A DNA stretch of 64,000 nucleotides from the NCBI GenBank assembly GCA_964419225.1, contig CAYQPF010000001.1, forward strand, positions 1 through 64,000, in the 5' to 3' direction. This document shows, one piece after another, positions 33,126-41,653 of this stretch. The notes beneath the pieces were generated by a model. It saw only the letters and a program-made list of their open reading frames with translations. It was not told the DNA's origin and did not search any database. A program made the translations under genes and the position numbers. This stretch comes from CAYQPF01 sp964419225 (GTDB lineage Bacteria > Cloacimonadota > Cloacimonadia > Cloacimonadales > CAYQPF01). Numbering within the stretch: the first letter of the stretch is position 1; each line of letters opens with the position of its first letter.

Positions 33126-33839
33126 ATGACAGTTGCTCAGAAAATTGTTGAAGAATTAAGCAATAATGCCCGCCCTGACAGTATCGCCGGACAAAAAAAG
33201 TTTTTTCAGGCATATCCCGGTGGATACGGAGAAGGTGATGAATTTATCAGTGTCACAGTTCCTGCTCAACGCCTGATTGCCAAAACATACAGTAAAAAAT
33301 GTGGTTTAAATGATGCAACAATTCTTCTGAATTCCAAAATTCATGAACACCGTTTAACTGCTCTGATGCTGCTGGTCTATAAATATCAGCAAACTAAAAC
33401 TGAACAGGAAAAAAAGAATATAGCCGATTTCTATTTAAAAAATCTGAAACATATTAATAATTGGGATCTGGTTGATTGTTCTGCACATCATATTTTGGGA
33501 GATTACTATTTTGATAAAACCACAAATCCGTTTGAAGAATTGGCTGATAGCGGTGATCTATGGAAACAACGCGTAGCTGTCATTTCTACCTTCTCCTTCA
33601 TTCGCAAAGGTAAGTATGACACCACTTTAAATCTGGCTCTTAAACTTATAGATCATAAGCATGATCTTATTCACAAGGCTGTGGGGTGGATGCTCCGGGA
33701 AGTAGGAAACAGGGCTTTTGAAATTGAATTTGCTTTTATAGATAAGTATTGTACCCGGATGCCGCGAACCATGCTGCGTTATGCAATAGAGAAATTTCCA
33801 GAAGAAATAAGGCTGGAGATACTGAAAAGAAAATCATAG
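33126..33839 (+). CDS. AlkD-like DNA alkylation repair protein
   Basis: This 237-residue, all-helical HEAT-like repeat protein of the DNA alkylation repair (AlkC/AlkD, PF08713) family is a glycosylase that removes bulky cationic adducts such as 3-methyladenine without flipping the base. Matching segments: KFFQAYPGGYGEGDEFISVTVPAQR, SKIHEHRLTALMLLVYKY, INNWDLVDCSAHHILG (catalytic Asp in the WDLVD motif), LWKQRVAVISTFSFIRKG, HKAVGWMLREVG and MPRTMLRYAIEKFP. The length is normal. It is 8 nt downstream of the esterase; the functional link, if any, is not evident. Confidence 0.95.
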   Translation: MTVAQKIVEELSNNARPDSIAGQKKFFQAYPGGYGEGDEFISVTVPAQRLIAKTYSKKCGLNDATILLNSKIHEHRLTALMLLVYKYQQTKTEQEKKNIADFYLKNLKHINNWDLVDCSAHHILGDYYFDKTTNPFEELADSGDLWKQRVAVISTFSFIRKGKYDTTLNLALKLIDHKHDLIHKAVGWMLREVGNRAFEIEFAFIDKYCTRMPRTMLRYAIEKFPEEIRLEILKRKS

Positions 33840-33851
33840 CCGTTAATTTTA

Positions 33852-33880
33852 TTGACACCAAAACTTCCTGATTCTATTAT
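33852..33880 (+). promoter_or_regulatory. Promoter predicting a leaderless mRNA
   Basis: TTGACA (33852-33857), a 17-nt spacer and TATTAT (33875-33880) make a near-consensus promoter. The expected start point is 33887, exactly the A of the ATG of the transglutaminase gene, which also has no SD. Confidence 0.65.
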
Positions 33881-33886
33881 CATCAT

Positions 33887-35020
33887 ATGAGAATAATAAT
33901 AATTTTATCTATGTTTTGTATTGTCTGCAGTATATCTGCCTTATCTCAGGATAAGGTCGATAAATTCGCTACATCTATTCCGGTAAGCGAAACCACCTCG
34001 CCTGACAGACTGGCCAAATACATCAGGGATAACCTGAACGGTGAAGAGGAATATCTCCGGGCGACATATGTCTGGATAGCCAAAAACATCACTTATGATT
34101 ATGTTAATCAGGAAAGTTATATTGCTCCCAAATCTATCGATATCTTGGTCAAAAACACTCTTGCCACCAGGTTGGGCGTTTGTCAGGGTTTTGCTGAACT
34201 CTTCCGCGATCTGTGCCGTTCAAATGGAGTTAAAGCATACGTAGTTGCCGGTTATACCCGGCAAAATGGTCAGGTGGTGGAAGTCGGTCATGCCTGGATT
34301 GCTGTAAAATACCTCAATGGCAGTTGGGCATTATTCGACCCCACCTGGGGTGCAGGACATGTGCAAAACGATAGGTATGTAAAAAAATACTCAGACGATT
34401 TCTATAAAATCTTACCTGAAGATTTTATAAAAAGCCATATCCCCTTTGATCCTTTGTGGCAGCTGCTCAACTATCCCATCACACACAAGGATTTCTATCT
34501 CAATAATTATGCACCTCAAAAGACCAGATACTTTTCCTACAGTGATTCCATCGCCGTTTATGAACGGCAGGATGAGCTGCAGCAGGATCTCGGCATCTCC
34601 AGGAGAGTCAGAGCATGCGGGATTCCTAATTCAGCTACTGCAAAATTCCTGAGTACAATCGAACATAATATTGAAGTCCTGCGTTATAATGTCAAAGTCG
34701 GCGAACATAATCAGATGGCCGACAGATTCAATGCTGCCTCTAACAAATTCAATAAGATTGTCATTATGTTCAATAATTACATTGAATACAAAAACAAACA
34801 GTACAAACCTGAAAAACCAGGTAAAGAAATTCTGAGATCGCTTGATACTATCAACACTCAACTTCTCTCTGTGATAGATATAATCTACACAATTAAACCT
34901 TCAGATCAGAATTTCCAGAGCAATCTCAAGGATTTCTTCAATTCCGTTATGGAAGTAAAAAACAGAACGGATGAAGAAATAAGATTTATAAAAAAGAAGT
35001 ATAAATTAGGAGGCAAATAA
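33887..35020 (+). CDS. Exported transglutaminase-like cysteine protein
   Basis: This 377-residue protein has a Sec signal (residues 1-20, MRIIIILSMFCIVCSISALS). A transglutaminase-like domain with triad C99 (LGVCQGFAELFRDL), H135 (VEVGHAWIAV) and D151 (ALFDPTWGAG) follows. Such periplasmic domains act as proteases or amidases on peptides, or as cross-linkers. The C-terminal 200 residues are helical and unassigned. It has no SD, and a predicted promoter places the transcription start at the ATG. Its TAA overlaps the next start by one base (TAATG), so the SagB-like oxidoreductase is coupled to it. Pairing of these two activities may point to peptide modification, but that is inference. Confidence 0.87.
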   Translation: MRIIIILSMFCIVCSISALSQDKVDKFATSIPVSETTSPDRLAKYIRDNLNGEEEYLRATYVWIAKNITYDYVNQESYIAPKSIDILVKNTLATRLGVCQGFAELFRDLCRSNGVKAYVVAGYTRQNGQVVEVGHAWIAVKYLNGSWALFDPTWGAGHVQNDRYVKKYSDDFYKILPEDFIKSHIPFDPLWQLLNYPITHKDFYLNNYAPQKTRYFSYSDSIAVYERQDELQQDLGISRRVRACGIPNSATAKFLSTIEHNIEVLRYNVKVGEHNQMADRFNAASNKFNKIVIMFNNYIEYKNKQYKPEKPGKEILRSLDTINTQLLSVIDIIYTIKPSDQNFQSNLKDFFNSVMEVKNRTDEEIRFIKKKYKLGGK

Positions 35021-36345
35021 TGAACGAATTAATCAAGATTTTAACAAATTTTACCCGCATCGAACAAAAAGCCTGGTTTAGTAAAATAAGTGATAAGCAC
35101 TTGTATCAGTTTCTTAAGGAAGTCCCTGAAACAGACTTGAATATAATTATTGAGAAATGGAACCAGATGGATCTCGATTTTGAACAGGATGAAATTGCCA
35201 AAGTTAAAAAAGCCACACCCAAAGAACTGGAGAAAATCATTGCTTCCTTTAAAAAGATCTATCATGGAATCGGTCTGAAACAGCAATTACTGGAAAAAAA
35301 TACGATAAAAGTCAGGAAAAAAGATCTCCAGTATCGGGAAGTTCTCAAAGCTGACTTTAAGCATTTCTCCAAAGCAATAACCGATCAGGAGGCCGGTGTA
35401 GAGTATCCTCCCATGCAAAAAATCCTTACTGAAGATATTACAATTATAGATTTACCACCGGTCGATAAGAAGATTCTCCAGGAAACGGATGTCTTCAACT
35501 GCCTCTTTAACCGCAAAAGCCGCAGAAAATATTCCGAAGAACCCCTCAAACTCGAAGAATTATCCTTCCTGCTTTGGGCAACTCAGGGAGTAAGAATGAC
35601 AAGCCCCAATGGTAAGATCACCGCCCGTACCGTCCCCTCCGGTGGAGCAAGAAATCCCTTTGAAACTTATTTGGCAATCCATAATGTGACCGGATTGCAA
35701 AACGGCTTGTATATATATCGTCCTCTCGAACATAAATTAGTCTTTCTGGGTGTTATTGAAGATTTAAAGGAGAAAGTTGGTAAAGCTTCCCTTGAACAAA
35801 CCTTCGTGGGAAACTGTGCTGTAACCTTTATCTGGTCTGTCATACCTTACAGAACAGAATGGCGTTATACCCTCGATAGTAAGAAGATCATCCTGCAGGA
35901 TAGCGGCCATCTTTGTCAGAATTTGTATATCGCCTGCGAAGCTATCGGCTGCGGTACTTGTGCTATTGGTGCTTATGATCAAAAACTGTTTGATCAGTTA
36001 CTGCAGTTAGACGGGATTGATGAATTTGTTGTTTATGTGGCACCTGTCGGAAAAATAAGTAAGAAAATCAAAATCATCAAATTGCCTGAGCATGTTCTGC
36101 AAAAGTATTGTGGTGATTACTGGTGTGCTTCTTCCAAACTAAACAGAAAAATCATGTTGAAAGAAGGAAAACTCTGTTACTGGCGTGCAGAAGACAACTA
36201 TTCTTTCATCGAACCTACTGCCAAAGATCAGTTTATCATGGATGAAGGAACTGCTATATTAAACTTTACTTCTATCGGCGATAAATGGAACTTCTCCTTC
36301 AAAACTGAAGACGGTAATGTTCTGGAGTTTATCCTGCAGGATTAA
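35020..36345 (+). CDS. SagB/ThcOx-type nitroreductase-fold oxidoreductase with extra domains
   Basis: This 441-residue protein has no signal. Residues 1-140 are a charged helical N-terminal region of unknown function. Residues about 155-350 form a SagB/ThcOx-type flavin nitroreductase domain: NRKSRRKYSEEPLKLEELSFLLWATQGV, TVPSGGARNPFETYL, GLYIYRPLEHKL and QDSGHLCQNLYIACEAIGCGTCAIGAYD. SagB enzymes oxidise azolines to azoles in peptide natural products, but many relatives lack that role. Residues 360-441 form a separate beta-rich domain (YCGDYWCASSKLNRKIMLKEGKLCYW) resembling the small domain at the end of some beta-lactamase-like proteins. Three-part architecture of this kind is not one I know. 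No YcaO cyclase gene is nearby. It overlaps the convergent DUF4143 gene by 4 nt. Confidence 0.82.
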   Translation: MNELIKILTNFTRIEQKAWFSKISDKHLYQFLKEVPETDLNIIIEKWNQMDLDFEQDEIAKVKKATPKELEKIIASFKKIYHGIGLKQQLLEKNTIKVRKKDLQYREVLKADFKHFSKAITDQEAGVEYPPMQKILTEDITIIDLPPVDKKILQETDVFNCLFNRKSRRKYSEEPLKLEELSFLLWATQGVRMTSPNGKITARTVPSGGARNPFETYLAIHNVTGLQNGLYIYRPLEHKLVFLGVIEDLKEKVGKASLEQTFVGNCAVTFIWSVIPYRTEWRYTLDSKKIILQDSGHLCQNLYIACEAIGCGTCAIGAYDQKLFDQLLQLDGIDEFVVYVAPVGKISKKIKIIKLPEHVLQKYCGDYWCASSKLNRKIMLKEGKLCYWRAEDNYSFIEPTAKDQFIMDEGTAILNFTSIGDKWNFSFKTEDGNVLEFILQD

Positions 36346-37565
36346 AGTAATCCAACTGGAATAGATGACATATTGGGTGAAAGTGGTAAATAATGTTCAG
36401 ACAGACATATAAGACCACCTTCACCTATTTTAACATTAAGATTTTCTAAAACTGAAAAGTTCTTTAGATCATTCTTGTTGGGCGTTGCAGATTTTTTAAT
36501 CTCCAAAGGATAAACTGTACCATTTGTAATTATTAGCAAATCTATTTCTCTTCTTTCTTTGTCCCTATAAAAAAATAAAGGTGGTTGAATCCCATTATGA
36601 AGATAGGATTTCAAAATTTCACCTAATATCCAAGTCTCAAGAATTGCTCCGGACATAGCTCCAGTTTCCAAAGTGGAAGGACTTGACCACCCAGCTAAAT
36701 ACGAGCATAAGCCGGTATCTGAAAAATATAATTTGGGTGCTTTTATCAGTCGCTTAGTAAAATTGTTATGATATGACTCTAATATATAAACTATACCTGT
36801 GATTTGTAATATGGAAAGCCAACTCTTTGCTGTATTTGGAGCTATGTTTGTATCTCGTGCCAAATCAACATGATTGATGATTTGCCCGGTTCTGGCTGCA
36901 ATACAACGAAGAAACCTCAGAAAGATCATTTCATCACCAACTTTGGTTAAATCCCGCAAATCCCTCTGGAGATATGTTTGAATGTAAGAACTGTAGAAAA
37001 TGTCCTTATCCATTTGTGGATCAGCAATTAAAGCTGGATACGATCCTCTCCAAATAATGGAATATAACTCGGCTAACTCGAGCTTAGATGCCTCCTGATA
37101 CTTTTGGTTTAACAAACTTGTTGTTGGCAGAAATGGACCTGAATTAAGACCCTTGCCCAAAACCTCCTGTCTGGATAAACCAAGTAAGCTAATTATCCCA
37201 ACTCTGCCTGCTAGAGATTCAGCAATTTCCTTCATCATACTGAATTGCTGGGAACCTGTTAGCCAAAACATACCGGGTTTTCTAATACGATCAATTTGCA
37301 TTTTTATATAAGGAAATAGATTCGGGGCGTACTGTATTTCATCTATAAGCAAAGGTGGTTGATATCTTTGAAAAAATAATGCAGGATCAGTTTTGGCCAA
37401 ACTAAGAATTATCGGGTCATCAAGAGTGACATATGTTCTTTCCGGGGAACATATTCTCTTAAGAAGTGTAGTTTTGCCAACTTGACGAGGGCCAGACAAA
37501 AGAAGTGCTGGAAACTGTTGAGATACTCTCAATAAACAGTTTTGTAAAGTTCTTGGTATATACAT
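36342..37565 (-). CDS. DUF4143-type AAA ATPase
   Basis: This 407-residue protein has an N-terminal AAA domain (Walker A GPRQVGKTT at 25-33, Walker B LLIDEIQYAP, sensor-like MFWLTGSQQF) and a C-terminal DUF4143 domain with an endonuclease-like end (FYRDKERREIDLLIITNGTVYPLEIKKS). The family is very widespread, of unsettled function, often a solitary accessory gene, and sometimes linked with toxin-antitoxin-like behaviour. An SD (GGAGGTCAT) fixes ATG 37565. It converges on and overlaps the SagB-like gene, which suggests it was acquired separately. Confidence 0.93.
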   Translation of the reverse strand: MYIPRTLQNCLLRVSQQFPALLLSGPRQVGKTTLLKRICSPERTYVTLDDPIILSLAKTDPALFFQRYQPPLLIDEIQYAPNLFPYIKMQIDRIRKPGMFWLTGSQQFSMMKEIAESLAGRVGIISLLGLSRQEVLGKGLNSGPFLPTTSLLNQKYQEASKLELAELYSIIWRGSYPALIADPQMDKDIFYSSYIQTYLQRDLRDLTKVGDEMIFLRFLRCIAARTGQIINHVDLARDTNIAPNTAKSWLSILQITGIVYILESYHNNFTKRLIKAPKLYFSDTGLCSYLAGWSSPSTLETGAMSGAILETWILGEILKSYLHNGIQPPLFFYRDKERREIDLLIITNGTVYPLEIKKSATPNKNDLKNFSVLENLNVKIGEGGLICLSEHYLPLSPNMSSIPVGLL

Positions 37566-37664
37566 ATGACCTCCAATGACTTTTATGCAACCTTGTTGCT
37601 AATTAGTCAGATCATGTGCAATTGTCAAGACAATTAATATCATAAGTTCATTATATAGCTTTAG

Positions 37665-38378
37665 TTAAAAAAATGCTTTCGCTTTGTTCATCTGGTAATT
37701 CTGTTCAAAGAAACTCTGCGTAACAATCTCACCATCGAACAGATTGGCAATTCTGTGGCTTTGATTGGCCATAAACAATGAATGAGTTGACATTACAATC
37801 GTAGTGCCTTCTCTGTTAATGGTTTGCAGAAGATTAATCACATCTTTACCATTATGGGAGTCCAGATTACCGGTCGGTTCATCAGCGAGAAGTAACTGAG
37901 GCTTTGTCACAACGGCTCTGGCTACGGCTACCCGCTGCTGCTGTCCACCAGAAAGATTAAGCGGGAATTGATTCGCATAGGGTGTCAATCCCAGCTGTTC
38001 CATGACAGATATTACCCTTTTTTTCTGCTCAAATGGTTTTATATTCATATAGGATAAAGGTAATTCGATATTCTTATAGACAGTGAGTTCATCGATTAAA
38101 TTAAATTTCTGAAAAATAAAGGCAATATTAAGTTTCCTTAAATTTACTCTTTGCTTTTCTGTGAAACCAGACAACTCCTGATTAAAAAGATAATATTCAC
38201 CCGAAGTAGGTTTATCGATCAAACCAAGAATATTAAGCAGAGTGGATTTTCCACTTCCGGATGGTCCCATAACAGAGACAAATTCACCGCTTTCCACACT
38301 CAAATTCAGGCCGTTCAAAGCCAGAGTCTCAGTATCTGCATTACGGTATGCCTTCGTCAATGAGCACAATTTGATCAT
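37665..38378 (-). CDS. ABC transporter ATPase, MacB/LolD type (first copy)
   Basis: This 237-residue ATPase has Walker A GPSGSGKST, the Q-loop FQKFNLIDELTV, signature LSGGQQQRVAVARA, Walker B LLLADEPTGNLD and H-loop STHS. It powers an FtsX/MacB-type mechanotransmission permease that works on periplasmic substrates. ATG 38378 is chosen, as GGTGG lies upstream; the frame also opens 14 codons earlier but lacks an SD there. It closes the operon membrane-fusion protein, ATPase, permease, ATPase (42937 to 37665). A second ATPase in one operon implies heterodimeric ATPases or a partner permease elsewhere, such as the orphan permease at 45440. Confidence 0.93.
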   Translation of the reverse strand: MIKLCSLTKAYRNADTETLALNGLNLSVESGEFVSVMGPSGSGKSTLLNILGLIDKPTSGEYYLFNQELSGFTEKQRVNLRKLNIAFIFQKFNLIDELTVYKNIELPLSYMNIKPFEQKKRVISVMEQLGLTPYANQFPLNLSGGQQQRVAVARAVVTKPQLLLADEPTGNLDSHNGKDVINLLQTINREGTTIVMSTHSLFMANQSHRIANLFDGEIVTQSFFEQNYQMNKAKAFF

Positions 38379-38486
38379 CTCTTTTCCACCTGCTTTTAGT
38401 TTAATTGGCAGGGCGGACAAATTAGCCTGCCCTGCTATTCATGTTGCATATATTAAATCTACATTCCTATTCCGTCAATAGATTTT

Positions 38487-40946
38487 TTATTCGTATCTTA
38501 AAGCCGTTACCGGATTGGATGCCGCCGTCTTAAATGCGATAACTCCCACCGTTACCCAGGCTATCACAAAGGCTGATACAGCTGCCAGTAGGAATGAAAA
38601 AACCGGCATATCTATATGATACGGGAATCTCTTCAGCCAGAGATTGATCAGGTAGTAGGTCACCGGCCAGGCTATCAAATTGGACACTAAAACAAGCTTG
38701 CTGAAATCCTTGGTCAAGAGTATAACTATACTTGCAATGCTTCCACCCAAAACTTTGCGAATACCTATTTCCTTGGTTCTTTGTTGTGCCGCAAAGGTTG
38801 CCAGTCCCAGAAGCCCTAAACAGGCAATAAAGATACACATAAACGCAAAATAAGTAAATACTCTGGCCAATTTTTCTTCATTCTGATATTGCTTCTGGAT
38901 TTCATCATTTAAAAAAACATATTCAAATGGCACAATCGAAAAATACTTCTTCCACACTGTCTCCAAACTGCTGATATTGGCCTTCATATTTACAGGATCA
39001 AATCTCACAAAAATTGTCCCCAATGGTGCATCATTCGGCATAAATACCATAGGTTCTATCAGACTGCGTAAGGATGAATAATTAAAGTCATTAACCACAC
39101 CAACTATCTTAGATCCAATTTTATCAGTTTCTCCCGTAGGATAAAAGGCTTGTCCCAATGCATTTCCAGGATAACCCATAGCAACTGCCAAGGACTTGTT
39201 AACTATGAAAAGCTTTGAATTTCCGCCTCTTTGTCCAATGTTAGCTAAGCCTAAAGTGTGTATTTTGTCCTGTGTTTCAAAATTCTTGCCTTCCACAAAT
39301 TTCAAACCCAAAAAGTCCAGAAAATGTGCATCTACAAACATGAAATTGAACCCAACATTACTCACTTTTCCTTTGTGTTCAAAAGAAAATACCTGCTTTC
39401 CCTGTTCTCCGACAGGCATATTACTGGCTGTTGCCATATCCAGTATCCCTGTCTGCTTCAAAGCTTCATTGCGGAATGCTGTATATTTTTTATCGTACAA
39501 AGAATCAGGTGCCGTACTGAGAACAAGAATGTTATCTTTATTATACCCCAGATCATGTGTCCTTAAAAAATTCAACTGCTTGGTTACAACCAATGTCCCT
39601 ATGATCATAATAATTGATAAACTGAACTGAAATACCACCAGAATCTGCCTGATCAGTCTGCCCTTAACTCCCTTTGTCACTTCACCTTTGATCACTACTG
39701 CCGGTTGAAATGAAGACAAATAGAAGGCTGGATAACTTCCTGATATTATCCCCACGAGAACAGTAACTCCCAGTATTCCCAAATATAACCACCAGGGTGT
39801 ATTCATGCCAAAATCTATCTTCTTGTCAGTTAATTGATTAAAAGTCGGTAATACTAATTCAGTCAATATCACAGCTAAAACCATTGCTATTAAAGCCACA
39901 ACTACTGATTCAAACAGAAATTGTCTGACCAACTGAGACTTTTGAGCTCCTACAACTTTACGTAAGCCAACTTCCTTCGCTCTGCCGGCAGATCGGGCTG
40001 TAGAAAGATTCATGTAATTGATACAAGCTATGGAAAGTAAAAACAGACCGACTATCAGGAAAATATAAATATATTCCCTGCTGCCCTGTGGTACATCCCA
40101 CATCAACTTCTGGAAATGCGTCTCTTTTAAAGGCTGCATTATTGGTTCGAAGGTAGCTCCGAAGGTCTTACCCATCGCTTCCATATATTTCTTGTAAAAA
40201 CCTTTTGTTTTGACTAAAAAAGCTTCCTGATTCGCATTTTCTTTCAGTAATATATAATTCATTTGATTGACTTGCCAGAGAAGCTGCAGGTTCTGAATAT
40301 TAACTGTTTCAGCTACACCAGCATTTTTGCGATTGGATATAAATGTGTCATCACTGAATAAAGCATTGTACTTCAAGTGGGTATTATCGGGAAAATCCTT
40401 GAATACTCCTGAAATCTTGTAGATCGCACTTCTTCCGGTTGTTATGGTTTTATCCAATGGATTTACATTACCAAATAATTTTTTGGCAAGTGATTCAGAT
40501 ATGATAACCTTATTAACCCCTTCCAACGCTCCCTTAGAGGAGCCATAGATAAATTCATGTGTAAATACTTTGAGAATCCCCTGATTCCCAAAATAGCAAA
40601 GACTCTCGTATATTCTTTTGTCCTGATTTACCAGCATTAACTGCCCAATATTAGTAAATCTGGCAAATTCCTCTACTTCAGGATATTCTTCCTTAAACAA
40701 GGGAGCAATGGAAAAAGATCCGGCTGCAAACCTGTCATCCTGCCCACTAATAACAAAATGTGAACCGATCCGCATGATCCTGTCCGCATTCTTATGATAA
40801 CTGTCATAAGTTAACTCATTATAACTGTATAAAAGTATAAGTATCGCACCCACAAGCCCGATAGCCAACCCTATTATATTTAGCAGAGAATAAAGCCGGT
40901 TCTTCATAATATTCCGGATCGCTACTTTAAAATAATTACCAAACAT
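38487..40946 (-). CDS. FtsX/MacB-type ABC permease (paralogue 1)
   Basis: This 819-residue permease has two FtsX-type units. The opening MFGNYFKVAIRNIMKNRLYSLLNIIGLAIGLVGAILILLY contains helix 1, followed by a MacB-type periplasmic core (about residues 50-280). Helices lie near 288-312, 340-362 and 385-405, then RQILVVFQFSLSIIMIIGT starts the second unit. A second periplasmic region precedes the last helices (VFTYFAFMCIFIACLGLLGLA and beyond). Substrates of such exporters include antimicrobial peptides, lipoproteins and signals. The GGAGG SD is clear. It lies between two ATPase genes and is about two-thirds identical by eye to the orphan permease at 45440. Confidence 0.94.
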   Translation of the reverse strand: MFGNYFKVAIRNIMKNRLYSLLNIIGLAIGLVGAILILLYSYNELTYDSYHKNADRIMRIGSHFVISGQDDRFAAGSFSIAPLFKEEYPEVEEFARFTNIGQLMLVNQDKRIYESLCYFGNQGILKVFTHEFIYGSSKGALEGVNKVIISESLAKKLFGNVNPLDKTITTGRSAIYKISGVFKDFPDNTHLKYNALFSDDTFISNRKNAGVAETVNIQNLQLLWQVNQMNYILLKENANQEAFLVKTKGFYKKYMEAMGKTFGATFEPIMQPLKETHFQKLMWDVPQGSREYIYIFLIVGLFLLSIACINYMNLSTARSAGRAKEVGLRKVVGAQKSQLVRQFLFESVVVALIAMVLAVILTELVLPTFNQLTDKKIDFGMNTPWWLYLGILGVTVLVGIISGSYPAFYLSSFQPAVVIKGEVTKGVKGRLIRQILVVFQFSLSIIMIIGTLVVTKQLNFLRTHDLGYNKDNILVLSTAPDSLYDKKYTAFRNEALKQTGILDMATASNMPVGEQGKQVFSFEHKGKVSNVGFNFMFVDAHFLDFLGLKFVEGKNFETQDKIHTLGLANIGQRGGNSKLFIVNKSLAVAMGYPGNALGQAFYPTGETDKIGSKIVGVVNDFNYSSLRSLIEPMVFMPNDAPLGTIFVRFDPVNMKANISSLETVWKKYFSIVPFEYVFLNDEIQKQYQNEEKLARVFTYFAFMCIFIACLGLLGLATFAAQQRTKEIGIRKVLGGSIASIVILLTKDFSKLVLVSNLIAWPVTYYLINLWLKRFPYHIDMPVFSFLLAAVSAFVIAWVTVGVIAFKTAASNPVTALRYE

Positions 40947-40958
40947 GCGTCCTCCTTG

Positions 40959-41642
40959 TTAAATTTCTTTCTCAATGCTGCCCTGCACTACATTGCCATC
41001 CAATAAATGGATCTCTCTGCCTGCATAACGGGCATGTGAAGGTGAGTGGGTTACCATGACTATCGCTGTGCCCGATTTGTTCAAATCTGCCAGGATCTGC
41101 ATTACTTCTTCACCATTCTTGGAGTCCAGATTTCCTGTCGGCTCATCTGCCAAAATAAGCTTGGGATCACGTACAACTGCCCTGGCCACTGCGACTCTCT
41201 GCTGCTGACCGCCTGATAACTGCTGCGGAAAATGATTCTTGCGATGTGCGATTTGTAATCGCTCCAAGATGGAATCAACCTTTCTCTTCCTCTCCTGCAC
41301 AGTCATCTTCATATATAAATATGGTAGTTCTACATTCTCAAATACTGTCAGTTCATCAATCAAATTAAAACTCTGGAAAATAAACCCGATATTTTCTTTC
41401 CTGAGATCTGTTCTTTTGAACTCGTTGTATTTAGTAATGTCTTTATCAAAAAAGAACATTTCTCCGCCTGTAGGCTGATCCAATAAACCAATAATGTTCA
41501 AAAGCGTTGTCTTACCGCAACCGGATGGCCCGATAATTGCCACAAACTCGCCTTCTTTGATCTCGATATTAACTTTGTTCAAGGCAGTAGTTTCTACTGT
41601 GTCTGTCTGATAAACTTTCATTAAATTGTTTGTGCGTATCAT
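40959..41642 (-). CDS. ABC transporter ATPase, MacB/LolD type (second copy)
   Basis: This 227-residue ATPase has GPSGCGKTT, FQSFNLIDELTV, LSGGQQQRVAVARA, LILADEPTGNLD and VTHS, i.e. all catalytic motifs. It is a close paralogue of the 37665 ATPase but not identical. It is 12 nt before the permease gene and 11 nt after the membrane-fusion gene, so it is the most likely motor of that permease. Confidence 0.95.
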   Translation of the reverse strand: MIRTNNLMKVYQTDTVETTALNKVNIEIKEGEFVAIIGPSGCGKTTLLNIIGLLDQPTGGEMFFFDKDITKYNEFKRTDLRKENIGFIFQSFNLIDELTVFENVELPYLYMKMTVQERKRKVDSILERLQIAHRKNHFPQQLSGGQQQRVAVARAVVRDPKLILADEPTGNLDSKNGEEVMQILADLNKSGTAIVMVTHSPSHARYAGREIHLLDGNVVQGSIEKEI

Positions 41643-41653
41643 ATTTCCTCCGG

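Noticed and set aside
35020..36345. Azole-containing peptide (TOMM) biosynthesis cluster
   Set aside because: The SagB-type domain alone is insufficient: no YcaO cyclase, no E1-like gene and no small precursor gene are evident within 10 kb.
37585..37605. Third sigma-54-like promoter before the DUF4143 gene
   Set aside because: The minus strand reads TTAGCAACAAGGTTGCAT. The -12 half and spacing fit, but the nearly invariant -24 GG is AG, and no dyad is seen upstream.
39196..39630. Plus-strand open frame of 144 codons
   Set aside because: Antisense shadow of the permease gene, with no start signal.
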